The translations under genes were made by a program, and so were the position numbers. 64,000 nucleotides of DNA from Rhododendron vialii (lineage: Eukaryota > Streptophyta > Magnoliopsida > Ericales > Ericaceae), in the NCBI RefSeq assembly GCF_030253575.1, contig NC_080568.1, positions 24,389,501 to 24,453,500 on the forward strand. Direction: 5' to 3'. Positions 23,540-34,400 of the stretch are shown here, piece by piece (within the stretch, counting starts at the first letter, position 1; the number at the start of each line of letters is the position of its first letter). The notes beneath the pieces are model-generated. The model did no database searches, was not told the origin of the DNA, and saw only the letters and a program-made list of their open reading frames with translations.

Positions 23540-26500
23540 CATATCAACTAAGGGTAAATGGTACCTTGATAGTGGATGCTCAAGGCATATGACGGGAGAT
23601 GAAAAGGCTTTCAATTCTCTAACTCCAAAAGATGGAGGATTCGTAACTTTTGGTGACAATAGCAAAGGAAAAATCATCGGTATAGGTAATATCGGTATAT
23701 CTCCTTCTCCTGTTATAGAAGATGTCTTATTTGTTGATGGTCTTAAACACAATCTTATTAGCATTAGCCAATTATGTGATAAGGGTAACAAAGTTATTTT
23801 TGAAAAATCTAGTTGCATCATTGAGAGTATCAAAGAACACAAAACATTATTTGTTGGCCAAAGACTTGAAAATGTTTATATTGTCAACTTAAATGATTTG
23901 AGCAAATAAGGTGTAAAATGTTTTTCTGCAATGAGTGATAATAGTTGGTTATGGCATAGACGCCTTGGACATGCACACATGGATGCAATTTCAAAACTTT
24001 CTAGAAAAGAATTAGTTGTTGGTCTTCCAAAAATCAAATTTGAAAAAGATAGATTGTGTGATGCATGCCAACAAGGTAAACAAACAAAAGTTTCTTTCAA
24101 ATCTAAAAATGTTATTTCAACTGCAAGGCCATTACAATTATTACACATGAATTTATTTGGCCCTACTAGAACAGCAAGTCTTGGCGGCAAATACTATTGT
24201 CTTGTTGTTGTGGATGATTTCTCTAGATTTACATGGGTTATGTTCCTAACTACTAAGGATGAGGCTTTTCCTTCTTTTACAAAACTATGTAGAAAAGTTC
24301 AAAATGAAAAAGGATTTGTTATTTCAAATATTCGAACCGATCATGGTAGAGAACTTGAAAATTCTTTATTTGAAAAATATTGTGATGATCATGGTATAGA
24401 TCACAACTTTTCTGCACCTCGCACACCTCAACAGAATGGGGTAGTTGAGAGGAAAAATAGAACTCTTGAAGAAATGGCTAGAACAATGCTGTGTGAAAAC
24501 TCTCTACCTAAATACTTTTGGGCAGAAGCCGTTAACACTGCTTGTTATGTTCTAAATCGAGTCTTGATTAGACCTATCCTCAAAAAGACACCATATGAGC
24601 TATGGAACGATAGAAAATCCAATATTGGTTACTTTCATGCTTTTGGTTGTAAATGTTTTGTCTTAAACAATGGAAAAGATCATTTGGAAAAATTTGATTC
24701 GAAATCTGATGAAGGAATTTTTATTGGTTATTCAACTTCAAGTAAAGCATATAGAGTGTACAACAAACGCACTTTACTTGTAGAAGAATCTGTTCATGTT
24801 TCTTTTGATGAATCTAATCCATCTACTGCCAAGATTATTATTGATGATGATGAGATAGATATCATAAAAGAAGTGCAAGACTTAACTATTAGCAAAGAAA
24901 ATAGTGAAAGACAACAAGAGAGCACTAAAGCAAAAGATGATGTGGCTCTTGATCAATCACAAGATCCTATCAGCAATCAAGATCTACCTAAAGAATGGAG
25001 ATTTGTGCAAAATCATCCAAAAGATTTGATTCTTGGAGATGTTTCAAAAGGTATATCTACTCGCTCATCCCTTAAAAATATTTGTGGTAATTTAGCTTTT
25101 GTCTCTCAAATTGAGCCTAAAACTTTTTTTGAAGCTGAAAATGATGAAAACTGGATTTTAGCTATGCAAGAAGAACTGAGTCAATTTGAGAGAAATAAAG
25201 TTTGAAATTTAGTGCCTAGACCTCACGATCACACCATCATTGGCACTAAATGGGTTTTTAGAAATAAATTGGATGAATCAGGAAACATTATTAGAAATAA
25301 AGCTAGATTAGTTGCACAAGGCTATAATCAAGAAGAAGGCATTGATTTTGACGAGACATTTGCACCTGTTGCTAGACTAGAAGCTATTCGGATGCTACTT
25401 GCATTTGCATGTTTCAAAGATTTTAAACTTTTTCAAATGGATGTGAAAAGTGCATTTTTAAATGGCTTTATTAATGAAGAAGTTTATGTTAAACAACCAC
25501 CTGGTTTTGAAAATCATTTATATCCTGATCATGTTTATAAGCTTTCAAAAGCTTTGTATGGTCTAAAACAAGCTCCACGTGCATGGTATGATAGACTTAA
25601 TTCTTTCTTACTAGAAAATGGTTTTTCTAGAGGAAAATTAGATACGACTCTTTTCATAAAAATCGAAAATCATGATATGCTTATTATTCAAATTTATGTT
25701 GATGATATTATTTTCGGTGCTACTAATGAAAAATTATGCAAAGAGTTCGCTAAGTGTATGCAAGGGGAGTTTGAAATGAGTATGATGGGAGAACTCAATT
25801 TTTTTCTTGGACTCCAAATCAAGCAATCAAAAGATGAAATCTTTATAAATCAAGCAAAGTATACGAAAGAACTTCTCAAAAGATTCAACATGGAAGATTC
25901 CAAAATCATGAAGACTCCAATGAGCCCAACCACTAAACTCGACAAAGATGAAAATGGTAAATCAGTAGACACTAAAATGTATCGAGGTATGATCGGTTCA
26001 CTTCTTTATCTTACTGCTAGTAGACCTGACATCATATTTAGTGTTTGCTTATGTGCTCGTTTTCAATCTAACCCAAAAGAGTCACATTTAGTAGCTGTAA
26101 AACGTATTTTTAGATATCTTGCAGGAACTCCTAATTTGGGGTTATTTTTTCCTAGAAATACTTCTTTCGACTTAATTGGTTTTTCTGATGCTGATTATGC
26201 CGGTAGTAAAACTGATCGTAAGAGCACTAGTGGTACATGTCAATTTCTTGGAAACTCATTAGTATCTTGGTTTAGTAAAAAGCAAAATTCAGTTGCTTTA
26301 TCGACTGCCGAAGCTGAGTATATAGCTGCTGGTAGTTGTTGTGCTCAATTATTATGGATCAAACAGCAAATGGAGGATTTTAATCTACATTATGATCATA
26401 TTCCAATTAAATGTGATAATACAAGTGCAATCAATTTAACAAAAAATCCCATTCAACATTCTCGAACAAAACATATTGAAATTAGACATCATTTTATACG

Positions 26501-26639
26501 TGATCATGTTCAAAAAGGGGACATCGTTCTTGATTTTGTCAGTACCGACAAGCAATTGACGGATATTTTTACAAAACCCCTTATTGAAGAACAATTTTGT
26601 TTTATCAGAAGAGAACTCGGGATGTCTAATCCATTCTAA
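23540..26639 (+). pseudogene. Copia Pol: protease, integrase, RT, RNase H, interrupted
   Basis: One continuous frame read through two stops. Protease: WYLDSGCSRHMTGD near 23555. The first stop (TAA, 23907-23909) precedes the integrase zinc-binding region (HRRLGHAH, then CDACQQGK). The integrase core follows with VVDDFSRFTW, RTDHGRE and TPQQNGVVERKNR, containing the DDE residues. The second stop (TGA, 25203-25205) replaces a tryptophan codon in the conserved KVWNLVPRP-type linker. Reverse transcriptase comes next with [11 protein letters not shown] and the catalytic YVDDIIFG, then RNase H with SDADYAG and STAEAEYIA. All catalytic signatures survive; only the two nonsense codons and the gag-pol frame break disable it, which agrees with a young copy. 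Confidence 0.93.
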
Positions 26640-26999
26640 ATATTTTTTTTTTTAGATTTTTAGTTAAATTTAGTATTACTTGTCTAATCATTTTTTTTGG
26701 AGTACTTACCATCATAATGTTTAATAAATCACTCCGAACATATTACACTCAATTCTATGCGACATTAAGGGGACACAACAATAAACACCCGAACACAATT
26801 TTCTTCCCCTATTTTTGTCTTATTCGGCGCGGCAACCCCTATCCTCAATTTCAAATTTCAAATTTCAAATTTTTTTCTTTCTCAACACTTCTCTCATACT
26901 CTATAAATTCAACAACACAATCTCTATCTCTTCATCTATCGATCTCTCCTTCTCTCTCGGCCTAAATCTCTCCAAATCTCTATCCTTCCAAATCGAGCA
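26640..26999 (+). promoter_or_regulatory. Promoter-like leader ahead of the extra Copia ORF
   Basis: Between pol and the 90-aa ORF lies CTATAAATTC at 26901-26910, followed by about 90 bases rich in pyrimidines (CTCTATCTCTTCATC, then CTCCTTCTCTCTCGG) leading to the ATG at 27000. This looks like a plant TATA box and 5' UTR and would allow separate or subgenomic transcription. Inference only. Confidence 0.45.
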
Positions 27000-27272
27000 A
27001 TGGCAAACTTACCGCAAGGGTTACCGTTTGAGTTTTACGAAAGAGATGCCGAACGAGCAGAGTTCAGGTTGTTTATCCAAACCATTTGGATGCAACTCTT
27101 TATTTTCATTCTGCTGTGTGCGTTACTTACAATGAGAATACCACCATGGTTCGGGTGGAATGTAAATGTGGATACTCTGTGGTATTGGATTGGCATTGTA
27201 GCTGCCGCTGTAGCAGCCATTATTCGAGCATACGAAAATCAAAGACGCCAAGCTTTCGATGAAAGAAGATAG
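27000..27272 (+). CDS. Extra Copia ORF, 90 aa, two predicted membrane helices
   Basis: Unrecognised protein encoded between pol and the 3' LTR on the element's sense strand. A hydrophilic N-terminus (MANLPQGLPFEFYERDAERA) is followed by a hydrophobic helix about 27-46 (MQLFIFILLCALL), a short loop with PPWFGW, a second helix about 60-78 (WIGIVAAAVAAII) and a basic tail ending QRRQAFDERR. The frame is clean although pol has two stops. It starts in fair context (GCAATGG) behind a TATA-like leader. SIRE-type Copia elements can carry an envelope-like ORF here, but those are much longer (family knowledge). A captured host fragment is the alternative. Function unknown; a membrane protein is inferred from hydropathy. 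Confidence 0.6.
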   Translation: MANLPQGLPFEFYERDAERAEFRLFIQTIWMQLFIFILLCALLTMRIPPWFGWNVNVDTLWYWIGIVAAAVAAIIRAYENQRRQAFDERR

Positions 27273-27616
27273 AGTGCTACAGGGCAAGAGAGGCATGGTG
27301 CTGGAACCATGGCCATATTGTTTTTCTCTTTTGAGGTTTTTTTTTTGATGATGTCACAGGGGGAGAAAAAGAGAAGTTTTATTTGATCTTGCTATTTTTA
27401 ATATTTTTAACTGTTGTGGGCTAATTTAAAAAAATTGCTTGCTATGATCTGTTGATTAAAAATTGCTTGCTATAATCTGTTGATTATTGCTATTACTCGT
27501 TGATCATAGATAACTGCTTTGGTGCATATATTAAGGGGAGCATATATGTAGGGGGAGCATTTGCTTTTTTTTTTACTTAACATTGCTTTTAAAAATTGTA
27601 TTTTGTGTCATCATCA
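27273..27616 (+). other. Copia 3' non-coding region with repeated GGGGGAG tracts
   Basis: Purine tracts CAGGGGGAGAAAAAG (about 27357), AAGGGGAGC (27534) and TAGGGGGAGC (27549) precede the final polypurine tract, a pattern common in this kind of Copia. ATTGCTTGCTATRATCTGTTGATTA is repeated at 27434 and 27462. Confidence 0.6.
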
Positions 27617-27629
27617 AAAAGGGGGAGAT
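27617..27629 (+). other. Polypurine tract of the Copia element
   Basis: AAAAAGGGGGAGAT directly abuts the TGTTAG start of the 3' LTR and would prime plus-strand DNA synthesis. Confidence 0.85.
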
Positions 27630-28935
27630 TGTTAGAAATAATTGATTTTGATTATATTTTTGGCATAATTGATTTCTTAAAAAGCAATGTTAAAATTGCA
27701 GTTATTAAAATCTCTATTGACTTGAACAAACCAATATAAATGATCAATTTGTGTACAAATCTTTTCTAGGAAAAGAAAGTCCCCTGGCTCGTACTTGTCT
27801 TTAGCATGACAAATAAAGGAACCCTTTATTAAATCTTGGCCCACCTATTTTATGACTTTGGTCCTTACTGGTTTTGGCTATTTATAGGCATCCTATTTTG
27901 TCAAATAAAAGAAAAAGTTAGAAGACTTAGAAACTCTCTTTTGCAAAGTAGAGACAAGTGGACAACCAGTAGTTTCTGCAGTTTTGGTTCAGTTCACCAT
28001 TGTTGACTTTGGAGTTGTGCATTTAAGCCTCAAGATCGTTGCAGATCAAAATTTTCCGAAGATTTCGGCAGTTTTGGTTCAGTTCACCATTGTTGACTTT
28101 GGAGTTGTGCATTTAAGCCTCAAGATCGTTGCAGATCAAAAATTTTCGAAGATTTCGGCAGTTTTGGTTCAGTTCACCATTGTTGACTTTGGAGTTGTGC
28201 ATCTAAGCCTCAAGATCGTTGCAGATCAAAATTTTCCGAAGATTTCGGCTCAACGTTCATAAGGTGCATTTAATGAAGAGCAATTGTTGTAGAAAAAAGA
28301 TTTCGACTCAACGGAAAGAACACAACGTTCATATTTTCTTCCTTATAAAAGAAAGGCTTCTGCACCAGAATAAAACAACAAAAAAAAAGCTTCATCAGAG
28401 AAAATACTTAGAGCAATCTTCTCATACACTTCATTTTTTTTAATTACTTTGAGAGATTTGTGAGCAAAATTGTTATATCTACTCTTTGAGGATTGTTGTA
28501 ATTGTGAGCTACAAATTCTATTATCTTTTGAGCGATCAAGTGTTTGAGAAATCAAACACTGGTTCTGCAATTCCAAAAACAGGGGTTTTTGTTTTTGGAA
28601 GGGGTGGTTTCTTTTTTTTAAGGATTTTGTACTTTAAATCCTTGCGGTTGTCTAGCTTCTCCGGAAAGCTAGGAGCGTCGGTAATTGTAAGCACCCGCAA
28701 GGCTTACTGGTGTAATTCCATTTTTATTAGTGGAACCTTCAAGCGATTGTCTTGGAGAAAAGTGGAGTAGGCTGGACCGTGGACAAATTCAGACCGAACC
28801 ACTATAAACTGATTTTGCACTTCTTAACTCTCTCTATATATATTTGCTAATTAGTTATTTGCCTTGTAGATTTTAACTGGTAATTTTTAATTAGCAACCG
28901 TATTCACCCCCCCCTAGGTTGCTGTCTGGGTAACA
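27630..28935 (+). repeat. Copia 3' LTR
   Basis: Direct repeat of 20427-21739 with the same TGTTAG...TAACA ends and the three 90-bp units (27979-28248). Differences to the 5' copy are about a dozen single bases (for example A/C at the ATCTACTMTTTGAG site) and a shorter C run. Confidence 0.95.
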
Positions 28936-29013
28936 ATATATATGTACATATGGTCACAAATATTCTCATATAACCATATATAATCATATATGGATATATC
29001 CATATGTGTTTTT

Positions 29014-29659
29014 GAGAGGCCGCTGCGCGGACCAATTCAATAAGAAAATATATAACGTTATTAGTTCCTTTGTTTTGGAGTTTTACAGAACAAAATTAGG
29101 TACTAAGAGCAAATTGTCACATATAACATATATGTCTCAGTAGAAAAAATCATCTATAATCAAACCACATCGCTAACCGAGCTTCAAATCACATATTTTC
29201 ACGTATAAGTCGGAAAGGCTGCTACGTGGACCAATTCAATAAGTGATCAACAACGAAGTATATACCGTTATATATGACAGAAGCTCATATATAACGTTAC
29301 ACAGTACAAAAGGTCATATATAACGTTATATGTTCTCTTTATTAAATAACATAAAATATTGCTAATCTAGAATGTTATATATAACAATATAACGTTATAT
29401 ATTATTATATCTCTCTCTAATTAAGAATGTTTAAAAAAAATGACATTAAATAACAATAAAAACACACAAAAATATATTTTTTGTGTGACATGAAAAACAC
29501 ATATAACCTTATATATTTTTTTCAAAAAACACAACATGTTCCAACCTTATATGTCTAGCCCTAGAAAAAATACACATGTAACCTTATATATTTATTCTAA
29601 AAACTCCAAATATATCAGAAGCAATTCGGAGAGGCCGCGGCGCGGACCAAATCAATAAG
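29014..29659. repeat. GC-rich 31-bp word, right-side copies 3 to 5
   Basis: Copies at 29014-29044, 29212-29243 and 29629-29659, all in direct orientation, each followed by AT-rich text with ATATAACSTTATAT. The fourth copy is the most diverged (GGAAAGGCTGCTACGTGGACC). Confidence 0.85.
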
Positions 29660-29769
29660 TGATTGATGAAAATATAACCTTATATATTTATTCAAAAAAC
29701 TTCAGATCTCTAACCCTAGGAAAAGTACACATATAACCTTATGTATTTATTCAAAAACCTCCAAATCTG

Positions 29770-29985
29770 ATGATAACCGGATTAGACTAAACAATATCGG
29801 ATTAAAAAAGGAAAAATACAGAATAATATAAATACGGAAGTCGATCACGAACGACAATCAGTCGATCACGAATATCGCATTAAAAATAGAAAAATGTAAA
29901 AAAAGATACATACGGAAGTCGATCGGAAACGAATCGATCATGAACGGCAGTCAGTTGATCACGAATAGTCGTCGACCCTCTCTCG
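29770..29985. repeat. Tandem repeat of about 90-100 bp with GTCGATCACGAA words
   Basis: TACGGAAGTCGATCACGAAC ... CAGTCGATCACGAATA recurs as TACGGAAGTCGATCGGAAAC ... CAGTTGATCACGAATA, each unit preceded by GGATTAAAAA or GCATTAAAAA and an A-rich stretch. Part of the AT-rich TIR element's right arm. Confidence 0.65.
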
Positions 29986-30520
29986 CTCTCTCTCTCTCTC
30001 TCTCTCGTTTCTGGATATGGAAACAACGTGAATATGGGAGGTTTTATAGGAGTGGGATATGGGAGATTTTATAGGAGTGGGATATGTCAGATTAACAGTT
30101 TTTAAAGGTAAGGGTATTTTGGACCTGAACTAATTCCTTTTTTAATTGAATTGGACTTAAGGCCTCACCAAAACCTAATTAGTAGACTAGAGGGGTTATG
30201 AAATTTCGAAGTGAATTTAGTAGGTTACAAATATGCTATAGTGGACTTTTCAATAATTTTTTAATAATAAAATTGGTTATACGTTAGATGGGTTCAATTT
30301 TACCTATTTGACCTGCTGGCCTTTTTCTTATTTTTGGAACATTTGAAGAATTTGCATTTTCGACCTTCCATTGATGGGTACCAACGAATTAATTGCGAGG
30401 TCGCTCAATACTGTCTTTCACAGTATATGGAAGTAAGAGCTAAGAAGGTCTGTGACAATGCGCACGGCACATCTATATACTAATACTATACTACACTACA
30501 TAGTCTACATACTAAGCAAA

Positions 30521-30740
30521 TGCTAGTGTGTTTGGATGAATTTTTGAAATTTTTTTTGAGATTATGAGTGAAGAGGAGAGAAATTAGAATAATGATTGGA
30601 AGTAAGAATAATGAGTAGAGAGAGAAATAAGAGTAATTATTGGAGATAAAGATAATAAATGGAGAATAATGATTAGAAGTAGGAGTAATGAGTATTTTGA
30701 GTTGAAATTTTTTTTTTCAAAAAGGAAACAAAGCAAGGCA
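30521..30740. mobile_element. Small MITE, copy of the TTGTTTGGAT family
   Basis: Shares ends and interior (repeated GAATAATGATTGGAG and GAGTAATGAGT words) with 46513-46746 and the nested unit at about 36236-36417. The ends here are worn and no target duplication is seen. Confidence 0.5.
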
Positions 30741-31429
30741 GTAATCTTCAAAAATAAAATAAAAAATAAATAACATAACAAGACTTTACCAGTGATTATA
30801 AATAACATTAAACATAATAGAATTTTTTTTCTTGGTTCCGTGGCTAGGACGCAATAGTTAATCAAATCATAGAGCGTTCCGAGGTGGCAATAGTTTCCTT
30901 TTCTTTGTATGCAATAAAAAGAACTTCGTCATCAAATTAAAAATAGTTGTACTACATAATTCAACCTTTTCTCTTTGAAATGGAACATACAAGCATTGAG
31001 ATCAAATAGAATGTGAAAATATTCTAAAAATCATTCAAGATACTGCATAAATATCTCCACCAAGATTATTGCGTACCCAACAGTTGGCAAATTTTAGGTT
31101 ACGAACTACCTTTTGCGTCTCTCCTTTTACAATATGGGGAGGGGGGAAAGATGCAAACTCTTAACCAATGATCTCGGTTCCTGTGCCAGCTTCCAAGCGT
31201 CACTGAACCACATCGGCCATGCGGCTAAAAATGGTTGAGCAAGATGCCATGGCTTCACTCAGCATCAGAGCAGTCGTCTGAAAGGACATTCACCAGCTGC
31301 AGCTGTGGCTCCGCGGGCATTGAGCCGCCTTTTAATCCCATCCTGTTATGGTCCTCTGGTACTCTCACTGGACAGAGCAAGGACATGTTCCTTCAACATA
31401 TTTGTTAGAAAGGAAGACAAGACTGTCAT
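30741..31429. other. Spacer and probable 3' UTR of the RCC1 gene
   Basis: Non-coding. The right part probably holds the minus-strand RCC1 gene's 3' UTR. Nothing else was identified. Confidence 0.45.
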
Positions 31430-34400
31430 TCATTTGAGATGCCTAACAGCAAATGTGAACCCACTTCCACAAAAAACTTCAGTTCTGCCGTGTATGGTAG
31501 GAGGTTTGTGTTCAAGTTTAACAACCTGAGGACTAGTCTGATCAACGGTACTCCCCAAGCCAAGCTGACCATGTTCACCCCAACCCCATGTCATTACTAA
31601 TGCATTTTCTACACACACATGCGATTGAAAGAAAAATAAGTACGCATGTAGCAGAAAATAGGCAGATGTAATATAGGGCAAATATGCTACCTGTTACTAG
31701 AGCCGAGTGTTCAGCTCCTGCCGCAATCTGAAGAACTTTTATCCCATTGAGACCAGGGATCTTACCAAGCTCGACTTCCTTTGAACCTTTTGCAGTATGA
31801 ATGCCAACAAAATTGTACACTGTGATTTTTTTTTTTTTGGTAAGTATTGTACACAATGATCAGTTTTCACTTGTAAAAGCAATAACTCAAACAATGAAGA
31901 TTAGAGGAGCATAATATCAGCAAATTAACGGGTCTGATTTCTAATCACACAATCGAGTTCAAATTATTTATTCGAATACAGATTCCCAAGACAATAACCC
32001 TGGTAAACCTTCTCAACGGTCAGGCATCATGTGTCCTCATATGCACATGGTAATTGCAATATGTATGCTTGATAAATATAGTCTTATTTATCATACTAAA
32101 AAACCCTGAATAGTACATTGTGTTGTCTATCGAGTCCAACTTATCAAAATGCGTATTACCAGACAAATGTTTCGCCGGGTTCATCCTCTGAGATTCACTG
32201 AGCCACCCATGGTGCTTGCCTCCAAGCATATAGACTTCTCCCTCACCTGTTTAAGACACTGAAGATTAATACGTCAACCACTTCCCTGAAAAAAGGAAAA
32301 TCAAGAAGAATGTATTGCATACTTGTTAATAGTAAAGCATGATTCCATCCAAGAGCCACCTGGATAAAAGATAAAGATGAACTCAAACGCTGGGGATTGT
32401 TAACATCTGAACCACCGCTGAATCCTCTTCCCCAGGTGTACAGACACCCTTCAGCTAATATTGCCAGACACAAAAACAAAAAGGGAAACAAGAACTGAAT
32501 TAGGGAAAGTACGCCACAACATGTGAATATAGTAATACTTTCTACAGCTGTATAATCACTAGATTATACCATATGGCATTTGTCTTTACTAGACTAGAGG
32601 GGCTCACCAGATAATGCTGCACTATGGTCTCCATTTGCATTGATACCCAAAATATTGGCATCTTCCAATCCTGTGGTAGTTTGAGGAAGGCATATTGATC
32701 CAACTTTATCCTCGGAAATGCCCAGTTGACCACGCTTGCCAGATCCAAATCCGTATACTCTATCTCCAGAATGACCTGCAGTAGATTACTCTTAGATTTC
32801 AGTATTGCAATTACCAAAGCTAGCATATTTGAAATTGTCAAACAGCAAAATTAAAAATAAGGTTATTGCTCAGTTTCCTACCCCAACAATACCTCTCAGT
32901 TCACGGTTCATGTGTTTGCATTCTATATCCCACCAAGATAAAGTGGCCAAAAAATTAATAAAAACAGATACCGTGCAGTATCATTTGCCACCTAGAGTAA
33001 CTCAGCTAACTAACATCATCATAACCATGTTATCTGATATTTACCTTCCAACAAGACCAATGAATGGCGCATTCCGCATGCTATCTGCTCAACACGCCTT
33101 GAAGCAAAGTATGAAACCATTACAGGAAAGCTATTTGACTTGTAATCACCATGCCCAAGTTGACCAAAAGAGCCATCTCCGCATGTAAAAAGCCTTCCGG
33201 TATCTATCTAACAGCAAATACAAATGACGATGAAGAGCGAACTAGAAAGGTAAAAAAACTAATGCTCTGGGAGAAACATGTAATAACCACCGAGAAAGAA
33301 AGGCAATGAAAACAAATTAAAATAGCCACTTTTAGTCTAAGGAATTATAACAGAACAATCTGAAAAATCCCAGCAGAAGGAACAAAATGAGCATGCAAGC
33401 ACATCCCCAGTGGGTTTATAGGGCATATCCCCAGTAACGGTTCATCTCCAAGTAACTGAGGTCGCCACAGCGTCTCACATCCAATTGAGCTCGTTCATAT
33501 CCAAAAGCAGCTCGCCTCCAAGGAGCAGTCTCCATTAAGTCCTCCTAAACTCGTACACATTCATAGTTCTACAAGCTCACAATGCCTGTGGCGAGTCCAA
33601 CAAGGCAACACCATCCTAGGCCAAGAACAGGGCCTAGGTACCTGCTAGGGAACATAGGAGGCATGTGGTATGGAGGCTAGAGCAAACACGATTTGTCAAG
33701 ACATATACTCCACGAGGATAGCTCCATCTTGAGAGAGAGAGAGAGAGAGAGAGGAGGCGTTGACTGCCTGACATCTCAGAAGATATATCACAACCACTGC
33801 CTGACACCTCAAAGCCCATATCATAGAAACCACATGGCCAATGATACGAAGCTCCACATCTCATCTAAACGACCTCTGACAGTCTCATAATACAGAATCC
33901 AAGTCATAATAGTAAAGCTCAAAGAGAAACCCTGTCAACCTTCATTCTGTTCCACCAATGGGGAGAAAGTTAACCAACTGGCTTCCCATTCCTCCAAGCA
34001 TTCAATATAAGTTGGATGCACAATGAGCACACTTTACTGTCTGATCGACCGCTCACCACTGCCGTAGTCCCTCTAAGTCTGTTCCTCCACATCTGGTGTT
34101 CTCGAGCCATTGTAGTGCCCGCCATGTTCTCAAACGACTAAGTCAGGTCCGCTCTTACCCCTTAATCCCACGCATACTATAGAGGAAAACTATATCCTAC
34201 ATAAATACCAGCAGCTCTGTATCAATGTAATTGCCTAGATAACACAAACAAGTCCCAAGAGATGAGTCACAAAATGGTAGTTACCAAATGGTTCATTTAG
34301 TCACTACCCCTCTCAATGGGAAAAAAAATTTTGAGAATTGCAAAACGGAAATTACACACTGGTTCATCTGGAGAAAATAAGGGTTCAAGCAATCAAGTTC

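Larger units (their letters stand above)
20427..28935 (+). mobile_element. Copia LTR retrotransposon, SIRE-like, with extra 3' ORF
   Basis: A complete 8.5-kb element: 5' LTR 20427-21739, primer binding site, gag, pol, an additional ORF, polypurine tract and 3' LTR 27630-28935. The flanking 5-bp repeat is ATATA on both sides (20422-20426, 28936-28940), inside a TA-rich run. The order protease-integrase-reverse transcriptase-RNase H makes it Copia. The large gag with two zinc knuckles and a coiled coil, and the post-pol ORF, suggest the SIRE/Maximus lineage (inference). Pol has two in-frame stops and gag and pol are in different frames, so this copy is not autonomous. The LTRs differ by about a dozen bases plus a poly-C length change, so insertion is recent. 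Confidence 0.95.
19030..30262. mobile_element. AT-rich TIR element (MULE-like) split by a Copia insertion
   Basis: The left end carries AAGTCCACTATAGCA, TTTCATAACC and ACCTACTAA-type words (19045-19110); the right end carries their inverted forms (TGCTATAGTGGACTT, TAGTAGACTAG, GGTTATGAAATTTC at 30170-30250). Flanks are AATAATAAAA at 19020-19029 and 30263-30272, a 10-bp repeat of the size MULEs make, though low in complexity. Without the Copia the element is about 2.7 kb. It has no transposase, but is full of ATAACGTTAT-like palindromes and a repeated GC-rich word. CT microsatellite at 29985-30008. Confidence 0.6.
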
